Shown: positions 59,601 through 64,000 of the stretch, in pieces | Layout of the letters: each line of letters begins with the position of its first letter | Position numbering within the stretch: position 1 is the first letter of the stretch | Assembly (NCBI RefSeq): GCF_032854445.1 | Contig: NC_088295.1 | Span: 18,525,385-18,589,384, forward strand | Direction of reading: 5' to 3' | Origin: Liolophura sinensis | Lineage: Eukaryota > Mollusca > Polyplacophora > Chitonida > Chitonidae | DNA: 64,000 nt | Notes under the pieces: model-generated | Told to the model about the DNA's origin: nothing | The model's input: only the letters and a program-made list of their open reading frames with translations | Database searches by the model: none | Made by a program: the position numbers and the translations under genes

Positions 59601-62600
59601 AAAAGTGCAAACATTTACATGAAAGATGCCGAAAATGCTTTTTTACATGTTTTAAATAACACAATGCCAGAAGCAGATGTTATACATCAAACTATCAAGA
59701 TCTGCTTTGTTAGTAATTGAGCACAGAGAGTATTATGCTGTGTTTAAATAATGCTCATTAACTGTTACAATAGGGGGATTTGAGTTTGAACTCTTTTATC
59801 GTTGAAGGTTGAAAAAGTCTAACGGTATCATGTGACCTGTAAAAACGTTAGGCAACCACTTTTCACCCCATTCACTATAACATGGGTATCTGTAAAAAGT
59901 GTCACAAAAAGTAATTTTTGAGTAAATGAATGAAAGATAAAATCTAGAAACTGAACGCTTTGTGAACTGGAGAAGTTCCTAAAGGAAAGAGGTGTCATTT
60001 TTGCCTCTGGAAAAGTGTGAGACAGGTGATCAATAAGTCAGTTTCAACAAGGCTGCCTAACATTTTTCACCACTCACATGGTACAGTACAACTATTTTTA
60101 CCTTTGACAACAAAAGAGTTCCAACTCGAAAGTCCCCTATTCCATATACAAGAATAACAATTGTATATATTAAATTATCATGAATAATGAACTTACTAAT
60201 CCATTGGTTCTTTTCTCCAGATGGACGTGAATGTGAGGAAATTACTTTTCATCCGTACAGTTTTTATAAAATATGTTAAGTTGACATTTCTACATATTAT
60301 GAATGAAATTCATAAATATATCCATCAATGTGAAATTGTTGTTTTTTTTTTGCATATTGGGGAGAAAAAAAAATTGAATGCAGTATGACTGAATTACATA
60401 TCCTTGATGAAGACATCAAACAAGACGATAAAATGAATAAACTGCAGCTGCTGATCTATGAACACAAAGAATAAGAGGAATAATATTGGCAGAATCAGAA
60501 TGTCTGACAAGCAGTAACCGCCAGTTCCACATGCTGAAAACTGTCCGGTGAAGTCACAAACCCAGGCGCAATTTTACATCCAGGCACTTGACACAAAACC
60601 AGCAATGACCATAACATACCATGTGTACAGAAGGCTCAACATGTATATTACACCCACACCTACGAAACATGCACAGGAAAGGAGACAGGCTGGCCTGTAA
60701 AAAACAAACAACTGCATACACACACAAACAAACCTACTAACAGGTGCAAGAACAAGGTATAAAACTGGTGACAATGCCAGAAGACTTACACAGCATTACA
60801 GCGCCTCCTGCAGCATGCATTAAGGCGTACAGTAGTTCTTTGCACAATTATCAATGGACAGTGACATAAATCTTGAGAACAAATAGACAGGATACAAATA
60901 GTACATGTACAGCTGATCCAACACCAACATCAAGTTTCCTCGAAGAGCATAGCACACGTATATAAAAAATCCACAATGTATAATGTTCCAACAAGAAAAT
61001 GAAGAAGGTGTAAACTGCAGACATGCAGACAGTAACCCAATAAAGGCCTACATGCTAGAGAATGTGATTACAGGTACATGGAATTTACTAACTGATGGCA
61101 AAAATGGGAAGACTTCTTAAAGTTCATACAGCCATATAACACATATACAAAGGATTAATATGCCAACCGCACTTAAATGTATAGTGCCCTTAATATTAAT
61201 GCTTTTATGATTCTACTGTGTTTAACCTCATTATCTTACCAATGCCATACAAACAACAAAAGTGGAAGAATCTACAAATTCCCTGTCTAAGGCCAGGATT
61301 GAACCCGCACCTTGTATGCCTCCTGGTTAGGAGCTGCGTGTAACAATCACAATCAGGAACATATATTGTACATGTGTACACATATATACTACACTACAGT
61401 ATCTTTCTACACAATGTATCTGTATTAACACCTACACTACAAACCTCATACAACTCTAAACTGTACTGAGAGTAAAAATCTTACTGTAATAACAATGCAA
61501 ATGTGAATGTTGTAAGGTTCAAATTTATGAATGTATCCCAACTTACATGAGAACTGAGATGTTAGTAAAATACATGTTTATGATTTCATCCATCACCGCA
61601 TTATAAGCCAGGTATATGTCAAATATGTGCTTTACAAGTTTACTGTCTTTCAAATGCTTAGGCCACACGTGTGTATATAAAATATACTGATCAGCATTTG
61701 ACATGAGAATAAACCCAATCAAGCACTGTTACCCATTTTAACGAATACATTCTTCAAGAAACAATTATGAATCATAATAATAATGCATTTTGTCTGTTAA
61801 GACACTAGGGGATCCAATTCACAAAGTGCACACAGCACATCATCCATGACAACCAGCACTGTACATATTACATCAGTATTGTAGTTACTTCAACCTAGCA
61901 CTTACTATGTTTATTTTATAAAACAGGACCTGGGGATAATTTCCCTAAGCCATCTTAGCGTTACATGCATGTCCCAACCATAGTGACCAACAGTGAACAC
62001 ATGTTTTCATGGGAGTTTATAAGCATGCAATGCATTTAAAAAGCACCAAACTGAAACCAGCCCCAGATTTGTCTTCTGACACACATGTACATTAATAACA
62101 CGATGACATCCACACTCCCACTGAAGGATGGGAATACATCTTCAGCTTCAAAATCACATCGCTGTTCAGGAGGTGCTCATTTCTAATGCACTTTTCAGTG
62201 TACACATACACTATAGATAAACTCAAACTCAAACGTCATAACTGACCCTAGCTCCTCTATAAATGATGCACTTCACAATATCACCATTGATACAGACACC
62301 TTTGACCCTTCTAAATACATGCATATAACGGATGACAAATACACAATTCTCATTCATCATGATTTTTCAGGCAAAAATGATTCAAGGTTTTGTGGTAGAC
62401 TTCTCAGTCATTAATGGTACAACATGAAGTATCAAAATAATCTAGAAGAAAGTGAGACATCTAGACAAGACAATGAAGTCAGAGGTATGTATACCTGAAG
62501 ATGGGCCTTAGGGTGGTGACGCTAAGAGGAATAGGAAGAACTAGGATTCGCACCTGAACTCTGTGCAGTTCTTCAGCTATCGGAAAATGCTTTTACTCAC

Positions 62601-64000
62601 AGGATATCAAGAAATCCGAATACATGTATCTACAATGACATAAGTGCTCTCCCCTTAACACATCAGCAGAGGGACACACAGAAGTACTTGGATGTGAGCA
62701 AAGTGTGCAGCTAGACAAGTGCATAGAGGTGAGAGATGGGAGAGTTAACTATGGGTAGAGAGGTAGACTTCAGGTATGGCAAGGTGTATCAATGCTATAC
62801 AATGATGTATACATTTATGTGCGTGTACAGGGTCCACAGGGGTCATATCAAAGACTGGTGCACCAGGGCCTCAAACTGAGCCAGCTACATGTATGTGATA
62901 ACATAGGGGCAAACAACACCACAGCAATGGCCACAGCAGATGAGATCGAATGAAGGGCATATACATGACAATCCACAAGCTTTGATACCTCAGCTTCATT
63001 GAAACTATCCTCTCCTTCATCAGTGGTTGTATCTTCAGAAAAGGACCAATTAGAATCTAGGTCCTCCTCTCCTTTGGCCAGCTGGAAATTTGTCATACAG
63101 AGAAACAAAAACTTAGCTCTCCTCCAGAGTTCCCTCCCTTCTTTCTACGGGTCTAACAATCTGTACATTATGTACAGCCCATGGCACAGGTTTTAAATCA
63201 GGAACATCAGGAACCTCATTTAAGTTGTAATCATCCAAAATTTATCATTGTTCAACATTTCATTGAACAATGGGCTAATGAACAAACATTACAAAAGAAC
63301 TGATTTTTAAGAGAGATGCAGTAGCTTTTCTGTCGCTTTGCCAAAACCAAAGACAGAAAAGAACAAGTCTCATATTTACAGGTGTATCATTCCCTTTTAT
63401 ATCTTCGTATAACTCCTGGTTTCTTATGTTACTGACAAGTGCTCTAAATATCTACTGTAGTTCTACAAACTATGTCTACCACAGCTACTGTACAATAGCA
63501 GAGCAAGCTTTTTAGCTCAGACCTATTTCAACAATTATGTTCATATTGATACAGGTTTTGAAACACTTTCACACTTCAAGTTGAAGCTTTTTTTCGAACA
63601 CTGTACAATATCAAAAACTAAAAATTCATCACCAAAGGGCACAAGGCATCAGTAAATTTCTAATAAATGGGTTAGTTGTACATAAATATAATGTAAGTGC
63701 ATTTTGCAGGCTTACCTTTAGTTCATCAGTTTCATTTCCTCTTGATCCAACCAACTCTTCATGAGTTAGCTCCCCTTTCTGCTGACCCACGCCACACTGC
63801 CTTTTAGCGGACGTGGAGTCAGAATGCATGCTGCTGCCCCGTGATTGGTCACGACTTGACACTGGTGTCGATGCACCCTGCGAGTTGCCAGCTGAATTGT
63901 TCACTTTGTCAGAACTGCCGTACATCTCTAGGCGAGAAGTTCTCAGAGTTCGGGGAAGGGTTGCGTACGGATTTGCATCAGAGATGTAGGTTAGATCATC
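42413..64000 (-). CDS. MPRIP: MPRIP / outspread-type PH-domain coiled-coil protein, 5' end beyond the window (20 exons, 2,438 codons in view)
   Basis: Exons: 63716-64000+, 62989-63081, 59157-59216, 56486-56539, 55399-55560, 54223-55011, 53518-53616, 53068-53205, 52605-52655, 48050-52366, 47528-47641, 46864-46998, 46204-46330, 45675-45795, 45174-45317, 44610-44736, 44067-44153, 43410-43563, 42920-43033, 42413-42558. All phases agree. A PH domain is spread over three exons: SYAKKGWLIKKGPSDT / EPKKHWFVLSGDSLRYFKDS, then IDLSTCYDISEVP / LSAMTSGIRSTWMKSLGK. This is closest to the second PH domain of human MPRIP (KKGWL, RYYRDS, EIDLSACYDVTE, TLSAMTSGIRRNW). MPRIP binds F-actin, RhoA and the myosin-phosphatase targeting subunit; fly outspread is the invertebrate counterpart. 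A Ser-rich linker and very long coiled coil follow. The first PH domain should lie to the right of the window. TRIOBP is the alternative vertebrate relative. Confidence 0.9.
45508..45600 (+). mobile_element. SINE fragment in an MPRIP intron
   Basis: Reads cctcccacaatatttctgac, tgaaatattcttgagcacag, cgtaaaacaccaatgaaata with an (aaat)n-like tail. Confidence 0.75.
46340..46460. mobile_element. Second SINE family, copy 2 (truncated), in an MPRIP intron
   Basis: Reads gcttggggtttaacgtcgta, cagtcatatgacgataaagg, tgcctctctgttgcaggac, then stops. It is adjacent to the acceptor of exon 46204-46330 and was copied together with that exon to 39.7 kb. Confidence 0.65.
47074..47235 (-). mobile_element. 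SINE in an MPRIP intron
   Basis: Reverse copy: tttatttatttgattggtgt, gccagcattatggtgggagg, aaaccgggtagtgcacggg, then cttacggccggagagga. It lacks the head. Confidence 0.85.
48050..52366 (-). CDS. MPRIP: MPRIP giant exon: 1,439 codons, coiled coil with central domain
   Basis: This single uninterrupted exon is in phase 0 at both ends (acceptor tttcag/TCATCC, donor ATG/gtgagt). The N-terminal third is continuous Glu/Lys/Leu/Gln heptad repeat, beginning SSQRKQYRDYQDTIRRQKTE. The middle has S/T/P linkers (RPRLLPDTPTSPASPTSS and STPSTPTTTV) separating predicted helical bundles with regular Cys/Ala-rich repeats. The end (VTEAMKSVELMLKKLKSS to SEADMSNEIMRLRHQLSSQ) resembles the conserved C-terminal coil of MPRIP that contacts the myosin-phosphatase targeting subunit. 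Because both ends are in phase 0, the whole exon could be skipped without a frameshift. Glu/Lys-rich open frames on the opposite strand are shadows. Confidence 0.9.
54223..55011 (-). CDS. MPRIP: MPRIP exon: end of PH domain plus Ser/Arg-rich linker
   Basis: 263 codons, phase 0/0. The first 20 residues finish the PH domain (LSAMTSGIRSTWMKSLGK). The remainder is Ser/Arg/Asp-rich (for example KTRRSLTNDDTKN, KEKTRSKSPRLQSPPPGSG) and probably disordered and phosphorylated. In human MPRIP the same position holds a charged disordered linker before the coiled coil. Confidence 0.88.
55217..55275 (-). mobile_element. SINE fragment with internal deletion
   Basis: tttatttgattggtgttttc joins directly to acttatgtgatgccgatcag and gattatgg, so the usual ctcaagaatattt block is missing. 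Confidence 0.6.
55561..63715 (-). other. Large MPRIP introns
   Basis: Apart from the exons at 56486-56539, 59157-59216 and 62989-63081 and two old SINE pieces, these introns (up to 3.8 kb) show only AT-rich sequence with scattered acatgta words. A tRNA-like fragment (ggccaggattgaacccgcac) lies near 61290. No other gene was found on either strand. Confidence 0.5.
57488..57580 (-). mobile_element. Highly degenerate SINE
   Basis: Reads ttgatttgtgtttaatgcca, tgctccaaaattt, gtttatggttagaagaaacc; recognisable only by order of blocks. Confidence 0.45.
62989..64000 (-). CDS. MPRIP: MPRIP upstream exons: Ser/Thr-rich N-terminal region at the window edge
   Basis: 63716-64000 is open to the edge (DLTYISDANPYATLPRTLRT, then GSSDKVNNSAGNSQGASTP) and ends CTAAAG/gtaagc. 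62989-63081 follows (LAKGEEDLDSNWSFSEDTTT, DEGEDSF), acidic, ending GAG/gtatca. Both are phase 0 and continue into the MAKWEVPSLRCSQSTEGITG exon at 59157-59216, whose ATG could also serve as an internal start. These exons correspond to the linker before the second PH domain in MPRIP. Confidence 0.75.

Noticed and set aside
61280-61340. tRNA-like words (attgaacccgcacc) suggesting a tRNA gene
   Set aside because: No cloverleaf can be formed; it resembles a box-B remnant of a SINE head, like the piece near 33575.
1-64000. Retrovirus-like, Polinton-like or LINE coding sequence
   Set aside because: I saw no reverse transcriptase, integrase, capsid or envelope-like reading frame and no long terminal repeats; the mobile DNA recognised is SINE and short nonautonomous material plus one THAP relic.

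Overview
The window is nuclear DNA from an invertebrate animal, most likely a mollusc or another lophotrochozoan. The genes are split by many GT-AG introns. The products are animal proteins: a distal-appendage protein, an axonemal NDK-like protein, a mitochondrial PP2C and a PH/coiled-coil actomyosin regulator. The introns carry many copies of a tRNA-headed SINE ending in (AAAT)n, and ACATGTA-type words are common. The taxon is an inference; no species can be read from the sequence. I see no virus-like element, CRISPR array, rRNA or free-standing tRNA gene.

Layout: (1) 1,565-2,294, minus: first two coding exons of a FAXC-like gene (membrane anchor plus GST-like start) running off the left edge. 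(2) 5,842-27,863, minus: a complete FBF1 gene. I rebuilt 32 coding exons whose phases all agree (4,086 nt, 1,361 aa). (3) 28,215-31,099, plus: complete NME5 (5 exons, 216 aa), head-to-head with FBF1. (4) 35,646-37,262, minus: PPM1K (3 coding exons, 373 aa). (5) 42,413 to the right edge, minus: MPRIP/outspread-type gene, 20 exons in view (2,438 codons plus stop), including one 4.3 kb coiled-coil exon and a PH domain split over three exons; its 5' end lies beyond the window.

FBF1 and NME5 are both ciliary genes. Their start codons are 351 bp apart, and between them lies a perfect 14-bp RFX X-box, so the pair looks like one bidirectional ciliary regulatory unit.

The most unusual feature is in FBF1 intron 8. 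The 3' splice site and first 39 nt of exon 9 are amplified into about 13 tandem units of 72-73 bp. Several units keep an AG acceptor, a 39-nt in-phase mini-exon (encoding the conserved acidic DPLAGLLS motif) and a GT donor, so the array could supply extra cassette exons. Smaller repeats that include exon edges occur at the FBF1 exon 20 donor, the FBF1 stop codon and 3' UTR, and the NME5 last exon. A dead copy of an MPRIP exon lies at 39.7 kb.
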